Part shown: positions 27,257 through 33,900 of the stretch, piece after piece | Layout: each line of letters opens with the position of its first letter | How positions within the stretch are numbered: the first letter of the stretch is position 1 | Source: Lateolabrax maculatus | Taxonomy: Eukaryota; Chordata; Actinopteri; Acropomatiformes; Lateolabracidae | Assembly: GCA_031216445.1 (NCBI GenBank) | Contig: CM062218.1 | Location: forward strand, 14,492,501-14,556,500 | DNA length: 64,000 nt | Direction: 5' to 3' | Program-made: the position numbers and the translations under genes | The notes under the pieces: model-generated | The model's database searches: none | Seen by the model: the letters and a program-made list of their open reading frames with translations, nothing else | Told to the model about the DNA's origin: nothing

Positions 27257-30200
27257 AACCCACTCACATTCACACTCAAACACACACTAGCATCAAAGTA
27301 AAATTTATCTCACAGATATACACTCCAACAGAAAAGTAAGCGAGCATGCCACCTGCCATCCGACCCCCTGCTAAATCTATTACCCCTGACTCATCTTGTT
27401 GAAATGGAGTCCTACCTGGCAAAAACAGCAGCAGGCGCACTAGCTTCAAATATACTATACTCATATACCAAACAGAACTTATTGTTCACAACATATTTGC
27501 ATGAGATCTGGCAAGTTGGATGAAAATACAGCCACTAAAGTGGTTTGTTTTGTCTTGCGCTGGTTCTTTTCATGGGCTTTGCACGGATGAGTGCTTGAAA
27601 AATAACGCATTGTGTTTTCAGCTACCACTGACAGTGCTGATGTTGCTAGATCTCTACTTTTCTATATCCATTTGTTTTGTGTTCATGAGACACAGGTCTG
27701 CAGAATAATCATCCAGACTCTTTGTCTCATCAAATCATTTCCCTATCAAAGTTCAGGAGGAAAATAACACGTCACAAAGTACGAGCATCATAAGGTTTTC
27801 ACTATGTCAACTGTAAAAAACGAATCACATCCAAACCAAGGTCTAAACAGACTTTTTTCCTGTTTTGCCCCCATATAATTCCCATTCCCCTCCACAAAAC
27901 CAAAATGAGGTTTAGATACAAAGCATGGGCCATGGGTTCCTAATAGATTTACCCTGATGCCACGGCCACCATTTATCCTGCTCCAAAGCTGCACAATGCA
28001 ACGGAGTGCTCCTGAATAGCATGGGCAATTACAGTGCATGTGTGTGTTTTTTTGTGTGTGTGTGTGTGTGCGCGCGTGCGGCTGCCTTGCTCTCTCTTTT
28101 TCCAATTCCAAAACCCCCACTACTCCATCTCACCGTCCTCTGTGCACATACACACACACACACCTTAAAGCAGATGTAATAACATGAAACTACGCAGCCA
28201 TGTGCACTTTGCTCTTTGTAGAAGCCCAGGTGGTTACCATGGCAATGTGGGGTTTTTTTTTTTGTATCTTTTTTGACTTACCCTAACATTTTATTACCCA
28301 TCATTATGTATCATTAAATACATACATATTAATGTAAAAAACATGGGGGGAGGTGTAAGTGTGAAATTGGGGGTATATCTACAAAGAAGGAAACACCTGA
28401 AAGGGGCCTTTGGTGGTTTGATGTCTCTTTTCTATATAATTCAAGTATGAACATCCTTCTGTGAATTTTTTACACCAAAGGATTTAGTCATAGGTTTGTT
28501 TATAAAATGCAAAATAACACTAGAAAGGTAGTCACATGAGATCAAAGGGATACATAATACATGTACTGATAGCTTTGATAAGAGTCTTTCATAAGCTTAC
28601 TACTTAGCAGTTGGCTCGATATTAATGAGAAATCTGTGGCTTAAAGAGAGACTCAGCATAGCAATTTCACAGTCAGATCAGTAACTTCTGCCAGAGATGT
28701 CAACCCTCATGAGACTCTCTGTTCTTGAGCTTCTATTTTCATGATTTTGTAAAAAATCTATGGCTATATTTGCCCTCCTTCTATCACATTATGTGTGACA
28801 CATCATTCCACTTACAATAGCAGTTATTCCATAAGTATACCCTACAAGGTGCAAGGATTATCTAATGAATTCTGTTTTGAATTATGGGAGACATCAGATC
28901 CCTAATATTAAAAAGGGATCCATAAGAACACCAACCCATCTTTCTTCTGATCCACAACTCCAGCCAGCAGCTTTGTGGCCTCGTTAGACAGGCGGATGTC
29001 TGTGTGGGCATGGAGGAAACGGCTCACAAAGTCCTCCGGCAACATGAAGCACTCGTCATTCTTCTTGACGCTGGCGTACTGTAAAGAGAAAAACAGATAC
29101 AGACACAAGGATGCATGCTGAGCTTTAGAATCTTCAGTCTCTTTTTTTCTAACGAAACAAGCATAAATCGAATGATAAGTGAAAAGCTTCTTTGATAAGA
29201 AGCAAACACAAAAGAGAAAACAAAAAATAGATAGGTAAAAACCTACCTTTTCAAAAATGGCTTTCAACTCAGTGGGGTCGGCCCTCCTAGGCAGAACTGC
29301 CTGCAAGACAATAAGTGAACATTTTGTGAATACAACTTTCATACACACCAAGTGAACACAATGCCCCACTTGGCATTGTGCATCGTTTGAGCAACGCAGT
29401 AGAACAGAGGTTCAGATAGCTTTATGAAAGAATAATTTCAGATGTAAAATTATCCAGTTGTATATAAGCAACGAGAAAGATTACAAAAAGCTCTGACAAA
29501 TTAAACAGAATTTTGAACATGGGGATTTATTCTTGACCTTGGGAACACATATCTCGGATCGAAAAGGTTCACTTACCAGCTTTTTATGGAGCTTCTGTGG
29601 AACTTGCTCAGGTGTGAGGACACCTGAGCAAGTTCCAGTCACTCAAAAGGGCAGCAGCTTTTAAAAAAGCTCTAGGAAAAGATAGTAAGTGAACCCTGGA
29701 TGTTTTTAGCAGAAATATGTTTCCCTTTTTCCTTGTGACGTTTTCCTCTCCTCCTCTCATTCATCTCATGGCCACTCAGATTTAAACTGTGAGCACTTGG
29801 AGGGTCCCAAACCCCCGGGCTGGGCACCACTGTGGGGCGAAATGGTGGGGCGGAAAAAAAGAGGCTGAAAGAGGCTGGAAGGAACAGTTGGTGTCGTGTG
29901 AAGGTGCAATAGAAACCTGCTTCCGAACACGCCGGTTGTGCACAAACAAGACAGTGCGGCCATGTTAAAAAAACGTCCTCTGAAGCCTGTGGAAACTTCT
30001 GGCATCCACAGGTAGTTCGCCACAGGGTTTCCTCAACATTTAGCGGGATGCTAACCAAGGTTACCGGTGAATAAAACTGGCTCTTTCAGCAGGGAAGAGG
30101 ACGCGGGGCCTGTGGGGGAGTTGGGGTGGGGAGCAGGAGCAAGGTGGATGAAAACAGCACCAACTGCGCCCTTCTGCGGTTTCCATCATGCGTGGAACAG

Positions 30201-30472
30201 CAGCTCGGTCAGTTTGACTTGTTAACTAGTCGGGTGTTGGTTAACTAGCTGACCGGCCGCGGCAAAGCCTCAATGTCATCGCCGCGGTGCCGGTGTTAAC
30301 CTCTAAGCACATCCTCTTAGCGGGCTAACCGGCACTTAGCGAGCCTAACCGGGGGCGGGGTGGGGGGGACCGTCCGGCAGGAGACACTCCCGGGACCGAC
30401 GAGGCGACGGCTGCCCAGAAAGAGGAGTAAACCGGTGTGTAAAAAGCTCGCCAGCCTTACCTTTCCTGCCAT
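2014..30472 (-). CDS. slc25a13: slc25a13 (citrin / aralar2), coding exons 1-11, spliced, 3' part off the left edge
   Basis: This gene encodes the mitochondrial aspartate/glutamate carrier of the inner membrane, which exchanges matrix aspartate for cytosolic glutamate plus a proton and serves the malate-aspartate shuttle and urea cycle. Eleven exons of 12, 54, 143, 116, 140, 147, 139, 94, 85, 85 and 159 nt join in frame to 391 codons plus one base. They cover the EF-hand regulatory domain (residues 1 to about 310), the linker helix and the first carrier helix with the signature PIDLVK. Human coding sequence through exon 11 is 1177 nt and this one is 1174 nt; the difference is one codon in exon 1. 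The residues SFQEFVAFES and IAPLEEG favour slc25a13 over its paralogue slc25a12, and the sem1 neighbour supports this. The start has A at -3 and G at +4. Exons 12 onward should lie left of the window. One calcium ligand is altered (see exon 3). Confidence 0.97.
2173..4040 (-). other. slc25a13: slc25a13 intron 10
   Basis: No gene is visible. About 3300-3800 is rich in purines on the plus strand. A CT run lies at about 3889-3909. A short unique patch at 3825-3885 includes CGATCGTTGC and the SOX-like CCATTGTC. Confidence 0.85.
4041..4125 (-). CDS. slc25a13: slc25a13 exon 10 (linker and start of helix 1)
   Basis: This 85-nt exon encodes 28 residues plus one base, from QLGSDGSRP through VQVAESAYRF to GSVAG. 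It joins the EF-hand domain to carrier helix 1. The acceptor lies after gcagcag and the donor is gtaaga. Length and phase equal human exon 10 (c.934-1018). The open frame runs on past both ends of the exon, but those extensions are intronic. Confidence 0.95.
4126..6215 (-). other. slc25a13: slc25a13 intron 9
   Basis: No gene is visible. It contains a short near-tandem ATTAGCCACAC pair at about 4900-4930, a GA-rich run (about 5265-5345) and a unique, GC-richer block at 5340-5560 that is listed separately. Confidence 0.85.
5340..5560. promoter_or_regulatory. Candidate intronic enhancer block
   Basis: This is non-repetitive sequence between low-complexity GA tracts. It contains two RUNX-like sites (AAACCACAAG and ATTGTGGTGG), CTTTGCTTT and the paired motifs CCAATATGG and CTATAGAGC. 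It is more complex than the surrounding intron. The call rests on texture and locus knowledge only; conservation is untested. Confidence 0.3.
6216..6300 (-). CDS. slc25a13: slc25a13 exon 9
   Basis: This 85-nt exon encodes the end of the EF-hand domain and the amphipathic linker helix, including DIEKIAPLEEG and NLAEVQRQ. The acceptor is cttcatcag and the donor is gtacag. Length and phase equal human exon 9 (c.849-933). The segment RVGLVD differs from human RMTLAD. Confidence 0.95.
6655..6870. promoter_or_regulatory. Candidate intronic enhancer block
   Basis: This is unique sequence with MEF2-like and homeodomain-like AT cores set in GC-rich sequence: CTAAATATTGGGGCTATTAT, CCAATCAAGG, GCTATTAAAG, AATAATAATCAGG and GGGTTAGAAATTATG. 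Such mixed texture is typical of conserved non-coding DNA. Function is inferred from the dlx5/6 neighbourhood. Confidence 0.35.
7499..7551. repeat. (TG)26 microsatellite abutting the exon 8 splice donor
   Basis: On the transcript strand this is a CA repeat that starts directly after the donor hexamer gtaaga of intron 8. CA repeats close to donors are known hnRNP L binding elements that can enhance or repress splicing. Confidence 0.97.
7557..7650 (-). CDS. slc25a13: slc25a13 exon 8
   Basis: This 94-nt exon encodes part of the last EF-hand pair: EEFIMAAQRFGQVTPMEVDILFQLAD, then LSEPRG. The acceptor is ttctttgtag and the donor is gtaaga. Length and phase equal human exon 8 (c.755-848). Human has Tyr where this protein has Ser in DLYEPRG. 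Confidence 0.96.
7905..8760 (-). mobile_element. Degenerate non-LTR retrotransposon fragment (reverse transcriptase part)
   Basis: Translated on the minus strand in broken frames, this region gives pieces typical of the reverse transcriptase of a teleost LINE. RVRISKHSQGVETV corresponds to the usual DRISRRSQG stretch. The catalytic box at about 8450-8485 reads LFFTEDVVLLAPS where active copies have FADD. WELSLKVRL and the following SIHIPVP correspond to the downstream thumb region, and a WEYLRIP-like end lies near 7920. Stops and frameshifts interrupt the frame and the catalytic box is damaged, so it is dead. The clade (CR1/Rex1-like or other) is not fixed by what I can see. Confidence 0.75.
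10028..10119. repeat. Composite (CTTT)(CT)(CTCA)(CA) repeat
   Basis: CTTT and CT runs at 10028-10052 are followed by CTCA units and then an uninterrupted CA tract at 10071-10119. Confidence 0.95.
10198..10244. repeat. (CA)23 microsatellite
   Basis: This uninterrupted CA tract lies 78 bp after the previous one. Confidence 0.97.
10795..10985. repeat. Teleost interspersed repeat fragment
   Basis: The run GGGATCACTAAAGTCA, then TTCATCCTCAGGGGACC, AAATTTCATGGCAATCCATC, ATATTTCAGTCTGGACCAAA, GTGGTGACTGACC and CTAGCATGGCT is a repeat I recognise as very common in percomorph genomes. The name of the family cannot be fixed without a repeat library. Confidence 0.7.
11658..11702. repeat. Strong stem-loop in intron 7
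   Basis: Arms CCACCATGGGT (11658-11668) and ACCCATGGTGG (11692-11702) are perfect reverse complements. Inside them CCAAG and CTTGG pair again around CCCAGC, giving a two-storey hairpin. Confidence 0.85.
12438..12464. repeat. (AC)13 microsatellite
   Basis: This is a short uninterrupted AC tract in intron 7. Confidence 0.95.
12709..12847 (-). CDS. slc25a13: slc25a13 exon 7
   Basis: This 139-nt exon encodes 46 residues plus one base of the EF-hand domain: VAGGSTSHQVSFSYFNGF, then NSLLNNMELIRKIYSTLAG and DVEVTK. It is the most conserved exon of the regulatory domain here. The acceptor is caacctccag reading in the gene sense as gtccaggttg, with AG directly before GTTGCG; the donor is gtacct. Length and phase equal human exon 7 (c.616-754). 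Confidence 0.96.
12848..14887 (-). other. slc25a13: slc25a13 intron 6
   Basis: No gene is visible. It contains degenerate TG/CA patches (13764-13830), a GA-rich low-complexity region (14185-14420) and AT-rich sequence around 14560-14620. Confidence 0.85.
14888..15034 (-). CDS. slc25a13: slc25a13 exon 6
   Basis: This 147-nt exon encodes 49 residues from EMQLEHARQAF through LDFRDIMVTIRPHMLTPFVEE to CLVA, a degenerate EF-hand pair of the regulatory domain. The acceptor is cttttccacag and the donor is gtgggt, which has G at +3. Length and phase equal human exon 6 (c.469-615). Confidence 0.96.
15962..16290 (-). repeat. Common teleost interspersed repeat, reverse orientation
   Basis: GTAGAGCTGAAACGATTAG, AATTTTGATAATCAATTAATC, TTTTGTAGACCAAATAATTAATC and GAGAAAATAATCAGCAGATT match, in reverse, the abundant teleost repeat that carries ATTAATCTGCAGATTATT and TATAAAATGTC. 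The copy at 49705-49990 is in the opposite orientation. Confidence 0.75.
16350..16392. repeat. (TA)21 microsatellite
   Basis: This is an uninterrupted TA tract that is self-complementary and able to extrude as a hairpin. Confidence 0.97.
17270..18070. promoter_or_regulatory. Candidate intronic enhancer blocks
   Basis: Two stretches of unique sequence (about 17270-17480 and 17780-18070) contain AATTGTCCTTGG (SOX-like), TTTATAGTC, CATGTAATTCAAGCCCATTA, GTAATTGGCC, ATGCATGTAATTGG and AACGTTTTCCCTGATAATCC. A short direct repeat ACTATGTGCC lies at about 17848-17868. Function is inferred from texture and locus. Confidence 0.35.
18982..19032. repeat. (AC)25 microsatellite
   Basis: This is an uninterrupted AC tract in intron 5. 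Confidence 0.97.
19949..20088 (-). CDS. slc25a13: slc25a13 exon 5
   Basis: This 140-nt exon encodes the segment DVKQVCSQTTIHQHIPFNWD and the next EF-hand region, ending EFTQFLL. The acceptor is tttgcag and the donor is gtaggt. Exon 4 supplies the first base of the leading Glu codon. The VCSQ here is VFGQ in human. Confidence 0.95.
20205..20475. repeat. Common teleost interspersed repeat (AAGTAAAAGTCCTGC family)
   Basis: AAGTAAAAGTCCTGCAATCA, AAATGTACTTAAAGTACC, ATGCATTAATGG and GTACTTAAGTAAATGTTAC belong to an abundant percomorph repeat. A fragment of the same family ends at 44225. Confidence 0.75.
21400..22340. promoter_or_regulatory. Candidate enhancer block in intron 4
   Basis: About 0.9 kb of unique AT-rich sequence is dense in homeodomain-type cores: GCAGCTATTAATG, CATTAACCTTTGGG, TTTTAATTGCTACC, CTCTAATTGATCC, CAACAATTAAAATG and AAATCAATTAGGC. 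A GC-rich insert, GTTTGCGAGCGGGACGTG, also lies within it. I see no repeat and no coding frame. This is the strongest conserved-element-like stretch inside slc25a13, but conservation is untested. Confidence 0.4.
22406..22478. repeat. (AC)36 microsatellite
   Basis: This is an uninterrupted 73-bp AC tract in intron 4. Confidence 0.98.
23225..23340 (-). CDS. slc25a13: slc25a13 exon 4
   Basis: This 116-nt exon encodes LISFQEFVAFESVLCAPDS and the following LFDKAGNG EF-hand loop. It supplies the last calcium ligand (Glu of SFQE) of the functional EF-hand begun in exon 3. The acceptor is tcctccag and the donor is gtaagt. The end GNGVTTFE differs from human GKGEVTFE. Confidence 0.96.
24190..24500. 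promoter_or_regulatory. Candidate enhancer block in intron 3
   Basis: Unique sequence contains CCTTTATTTAGGCCC, CTGATAATTACAGG, GTGCTAATGAGCC, CTATTAAACC, CAATGATTACATTTTCC and TGTAATTAATTATGG. Several TAAT cores are set in GC-rich sequence. Conservation is untested. Confidence 0.4.
25690..25940. promoter_or_regulatory. Candidate enhancer block in intron 3
   Basis: Unique sequence contains GATGGTTGATTAGCAGCGCC, AAAATGATTACC, CCATAATTTTTGC, TCAATAATCAAATCAACC and a GC-rich end GTCCGCGCCGTGTACGC. The texture is like conserved non-coding DNA. Conservation is untested. Confidence 0.38.
27203..27255. repeat. (CA)26 microsatellite
   Basis: This is an uninterrupted CA tract in intron 3. Confidence 0.97.
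28936..29078 (-). CDS. slc25a13: slc25a13 exon 3 (functional EF-hand, altered ligand)
   Basis: This 143-nt exon encodes YASVKKNDECFMLPEDF through LLAGVVDQKKDG. The last residues begin the calcium-binding loop described for human citrin and aralar. Human reads DQTKDG, with Asp, Thr and Asp as side-chain ligands; here the Thr position is Lys (codon AAG). The acceptor is ctttacag. The donor is gttggt, with T at +3, weaker than the other donors of this gene. Length and phase equal human exon 3 (c.70-212). Confidence 0.95.
29247..29300 (-). CDS. slc25a13: slc25a13 exon 2
   Basis: This 54-nt exon encodes 18 residues, AVLPRRADPTELKAIFEK. The acceptor is gtcttgcag and the donor is gtaggt. Length and phase equal human exon 2 (c.16-69). 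The intron 2 between it and exon 3 is only 168 bp. Confidence 0.95.
29301..30460 (-). other. slc25a13: slc25a13 intron 1
   Basis: The intron contains a nested inverted repeat (29566-29695) and, toward exon 1, a CpG-rich stretch from about 30060. An unexplained unique stretch at 29750-30040 has open frames but no splice-supported exon. Confidence 0.8.
29566..29695. mobile_element. Nested inverted-repeat element (MITE-like)
   Basis: Outer 11-bp arms GGTTCACTTAC (29566-29576) and GTAAGTGAACC (29685-29695) are perfect reverse complements. At the centre a perfect 17-bp hairpin pairs 29599-29615 with 29620-29636 around the loop GAGG. The intervening AGCTTTTTATGGAGCTTCTG and its partner pair imperfectly. 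The whole 130 bp can fold into one stem. No clear target-site duplication is visible. Confidence 0.75.
30461..30472 (-). CDS. slc25a13: slc25a13 exon 1 (coding part, MAGK)
   Basis: ATGGCAGGAAAG is followed by the donor gtaagg. The start has A at -3 and G at +4. Human exon 1 encodes five residues (MAAAK); here there are four, which keeps the frame into exon 2. It lies inside the CpG-rich promoter region. Confidence 0.9.
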
Positions 30473-30584
30473 GCTAAGAGAGCTCTTTCTGTCGGACAGC
30501 CCCGTTCACTTCCTCCTGCGTGACGACGTTTCCATGGAGATGACGCGCCGGTGCGGTGACAGCAGGATGAGCGGGGATCAGCCG

Positions 30585-30622
30585 GCCACGTGGTTCGGGG
30601 GCCACGTGGTTCGGGGGCCACG
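30585..30622. repeat. Tandem 16-bp promoter repeat with CACGTG
   Basis: The unit GCCACGTGGTTCGGGG occurs twice (30585-30600 and 30601-30616), followed by a partial third copy GCCACG. Each full unit contains a palindromic CACGTG E-box of the USF/MYC/TFE type. Confidence 0.9.
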
Positions 30623-30642
30623 AGAGGTCAGCTGGTGGCCTG

Positions 30643-30673
30643 TGAATATACCTGTGTGTGTCAGGTATATTCA
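30643..30673. repeat. Perfect 12-bp inverted repeat with TG loop
   Basis: TGAATATACCTG (30643-30654) and CAGGTATATTCA (30662-30673) are exact reverse complements separated by TGTGTGT. The sequence runs into a (GT) tract and GAGA tract at about 30685-30715. Confidence 0.9.
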
Positions 30674-30685
30674 TTGATCCGTTGT

Positions 30686-30716
<31 letters not shown>

Positions 30717-31699
30717 CTTACTGTCTTTTTTTCTTGTATTAAACTTGACCTATTCAGTGAAAATGCTCTATAAGCTGCTGCCATGTAAAAGTGTTGTGGG
30801 GCAGGTTGGCCAGACCACTGTGGATGGATTACTGAATGGGCCAATGGCACACAGGTCCAGGGGCCAAAGATGTCTAGGGGCCCCTAACCAAGATCCTCTG
30901 TTTGAAGTGACAGGCATCTCTTAGGCTCAGACAAAACTAGGGATGTCCCAGTCACATTATTTAATCCTGATCCTTTAATATTGAGTAGGCTATAGAGCTT
31001 AATCTAGTATTCATTTTTATGATATCATTGTTTATACTTCCCTTACACAGCAGCAGCTATAGTAAGGCTACATTAAAACATGCTTGAAGAACCACAGGTT
31101 TCTTTTGATGGTTTCCCAATAATATATTGTATGTGGTAGTATTTGGTATCTGTGAAGAGGAGGGTCAGTGTGGATGGATTTGGAGACAGCCTCTCTTTCA
31201 ACCTACACCAAAACTTAAAGATAAGATTAACCTGTAAAATACCAAGGAAAATATGCAAAGTGACCGCTAACAATGTGGGGGGGTCACTCTGGTATTAAGA
31301 GATGGGCCCTTTACGTGTTTGTGCCCAGGGTCCAATTAGCTCATAATCCATGATCATGTAAACAACTTGACCACTTTCTCCTTGAAAAACTCGCTATCAT
31401 ACTTAACAGTGCATACGGTATGGCACTTAATTAAAGCTCCTATGGTATAACTGTGATATGATTTTTGGCCTTCAGTAGCAACAAAGTATTTCAAAGTGTT
31501 TGCTGCATTATTCATTCCAAGCTCCAAGCTTTATTATATATTAAACATGGGTTTATTCTTATGCACACTGAGTCTCCACTGTACTAAGGAACAGACATCA
31601 GAATAAAAGCCTAAGTTCCTTTTCTCACACCTATTCTTTCCTCACAGTAAATGGTTCCTATACTTTATTTCCAGTTTTTCCAGCCCATCTGTGCTTTAT

Positions 31700-32160
31700 G
31701 CCAGGAGGGAAAAAGGTGCAGAGAGAATTTCATGACTACAAAAGCAAAGGTTAACATTACTCACAGCATAAAAACAATTTAAAAGGGAGCAAAAGGGCTC
31801 TAATGGCCCGACAGTCTTCAAAGAAAATGTATTTTGCGCTCAAAATAATTCATAGCTTTTTGCCGGTGGCTTTTCAGCTTCCCGGAGACCCAGCATGAAC
31901 CACTGTATTTTTCCCAGCAGGCTCTCTGCTCCTCGCAAAATGGCCTTCGCTAGGGCATACCTCGCATCCCCTCCAAATATTGACAGCACTGAGTCCATCG
32001 CTTATTGGAAAAATGGCTGTAAGTAATGTTTTATCAGCCGATGCAATCTCCACACCTGTATTTTCCTCTGTCATATGACAATATTTGACAAGATTAATGA
32101 TTTGATCCCATGACATTTTATTTTCCATCAATGTCAATCTGCCAGCAAACACTTACTTGT
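31700..32160. promoter_or_regulatory. Candidate enhancer block
   Basis: Unique sequence with cores such as CAAAATAATTCATAGC, CCAAATATTGACAGC, GTTTTATCAGCCGATGC, CATATGACAATATTTGAC, AAGATTAATGATTTGATCCC and CCATCAATGTCAATC. It has no coding frame of note and no repeat similarity. Conservation is untested. Confidence 0.4.
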
Positions 32161-32369
32161 GGCATTTGGTGTAGGAAGCATGTAGCAGCATTTGCTTTGC
32201 TTGTGTATTATTCATGAACTGCAAAATTTACTTGAGACATGTAAACTACAGTGTCTAGCAGCTTTGACATGAAACTCTTGACTGTTTATGTGAAAAAATA
32301 CTTTTTTTAAATTACCATCAGTGAAATGATTTTACTTTTTTAGAACAGCATTTCAGTCTCTATTTTTAG

Positions 32370-32700
32370 CAATCTAACCAACAATGGGTCTGTCAACCGC
32401 CACAGAGTAAGTGGGTAATAATGATAAACCTTGCGACCTTTGAACTTCAGTGGCTTGAGGGGTCTCCTGCCCACGTCCCCAAGGGCCCACGCGTCCTGAC
32501 AGCTTGAGCGATGAGTGGCGGGCGGCTGTCTCAATCTGCCTCCTCCTATTTTTAACCCACACTAAACACAGAGCTTCCAAAATAGGCCTGAGCTCTAAAC
32601 AAATGATTAATAGGGCACTTAGGGTCTCCCCACTGACCAGCGTGTCCCTATTAACAGCCAATAACGGAGGCCCTCTGGGGTCAAAAGGTTTAAAGACTTT
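32370..32700. promoter_or_regulatory. Candidate enhancer block
   Basis: Unique GC-mixed sequence contains CTAACCAACAATGGG (SOX-like), GGGTAATAATGATAAACC, CGACCTTTGAAC, TTAACCCACAC, CAAATGATTAATAGGGC and CTATTAACAGCCAATAACGG. The texture suggests constrained non-coding DNA. Conservation is untested. Confidence 0.4.
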
Positions 32701-33742
32701 CTAATAAAAGTAACAGAGACATGGGGATGTGTTTTGGAGGAGAAAAAGTTGTGTCTCAGTTTTGAAACGCTGACAAGTTAATAATCCCTTCTCAAATGGC
32801 CCTACCACAGTAAAATGGCCAGTTTGTTCTTACTTTTATTGCTATCATCTGTCACTCACATCTTTCTCTTTTTTTCTGCCTCTTCTTAAGTGGACTGAAA
32901 GAGCTAAAACAGCTTTATAGTAATGTTCACACTGATGCTTTATCCTCATTCCTAACTCTCTCTTTTCTTTTTTGCTTGAATTTGAATTCTTATTGTATTT
33001 TTAGGCAGGAAATGCCTAATGGATTCCCAAAGACGTATTCATGACATGGTAATGAGATTCAAATTTGTTAGACATTTTTGACCTGAAAAAAGAGGCCGCT
33101 TGTGGCTTTGTCCTATTTTCCACAACTCAAGAAGACCGTTTTTTAGTCAGTCTCACTATTCCTAATGTCATTTTTAAATGTATGGGGTGGGGACACAAAG
33201 CCAAAAAGAGTTTAAATGTGGAAACAACTGAGGAATATATTGATCTGTCACTTTATGCCAAAACAGAGGTTGCTGGGGTTGATGAGGAGCATGAGTCAAT
33301 GGAAAGTTGTTGCTTATTATATTGTTGCGCTGTGTTACCTTACCGTAAATTCAGGAGTAGGTGTTAACTGTAGATTACTGCAACCAAACATTGTTTTTTT
33401 AAAAAGCGATGCCTTTTTAATAAGAATCAATAATAATACATTTAATTTGAAGCCCTTATTATGTAACCCAAGGACACACCAAACCCAAATATTATAATAA
33501 AGTGGCTGTCCGTTTTAGCTGATACAAACAACTGAAATAATGCTGCCTTATATATTACATTTGTAGTATTAAGGGATAAGTCTGTAGTTTACTTAAAATC
33601 AATCTCACATACACCTAACCTGATGGTTTGTCACACAGAACCATCTGAGAAATCAGATGCACTTTCAAAAAATACTTGCCATGTGATTGAATGGACCATC
33701 TGTCTATCACCATCTATCATGGGCTACCTTCAACCAATCAGA

Positions 33743-33900
33743 TCAACCGAAGCCAGTTGGGAGAAGAGCCAAAACATCTTTTCCATTGAGAAAAGCGTTC
33801 GTTACTTCTGAGAAAAGGAAGGAAATACTCACCAGTTCGCTTTGCTTCACGCTGTCGTCACACCTAAACCACGCCCGTAGCTGCCAATAGTTCCTCACAG
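33743..33900 (-). pseudogene. Helicase-like motif I remnant, probably transposon-derived
   Basis: A minus-strand frame reads EVTNAFLNGKDVLALLPTGFG and then hits a stop at 33743-33745. GKDVLALLPTGFG resembles motif I (Walker A) of superfamily 2 DNA helicases, which continues with Lys-Ser/Thr. Here the frame breaks exactly before that Lys. A donor-like gtgagt and acceptor-like ctcag bracket 25 bp just upstream. No other helicase motifs follow. It could be the 5' piece of a RecQ-like helicase gene carried by a DNA transposon, or a chance resemblance. Confidence 0.35.

Larger units (their letters stand above)
23341..28935 (-). other. slc25a13: slc25a13 intron 3
   Basis: This is the longest intron in the window. 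It holds candidate enhancer blocks at 24190-24500, 24960-25330 and 25690-25940, poly-T patches near 26650, a short TA run at 27045-27057, a CA repeat at 27203-27255 and an alternating GT/CG tract at 28054-28080 (Z-DNA-prone). No extra gene is visible. Confidence 0.85.
30473..30690 (-). promoter_or_regulatory. slc25a13: slc25a13 5' UTR and core promoter, CpG-rich
   Basis: The CpG-rich region spans about 30060-30640 around exon 1. On the minus strand upstream of the ATG there is an ETS-like AGGAAGTG next to a CRE-like CGTCGTCACG (about 30507-30530). A tandem 16-bp unit at 30585-30616 carries two CACGTG E-boxes (30587-30592 and 30603-30608). A perfect hairpin lies at 30643-30673. The transcription start cannot be placed from sequence alone. 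Confidence 0.7.

Noticed and set aside
2014..30472. Calling the carrier slc25a12 (aralar1)
   Set aside because: Residues such as SFQEFVAFES, FNGF and IAPLEEG and the sem1 neighbour fit slc25a13; slc25a12 lies near dlx1/dlx2.
33065..33367. 100-codon plus-strand frame
   Set aside because: No recognisable motif, no promoter or splice support; probably chance or constrained non-coding DNA.
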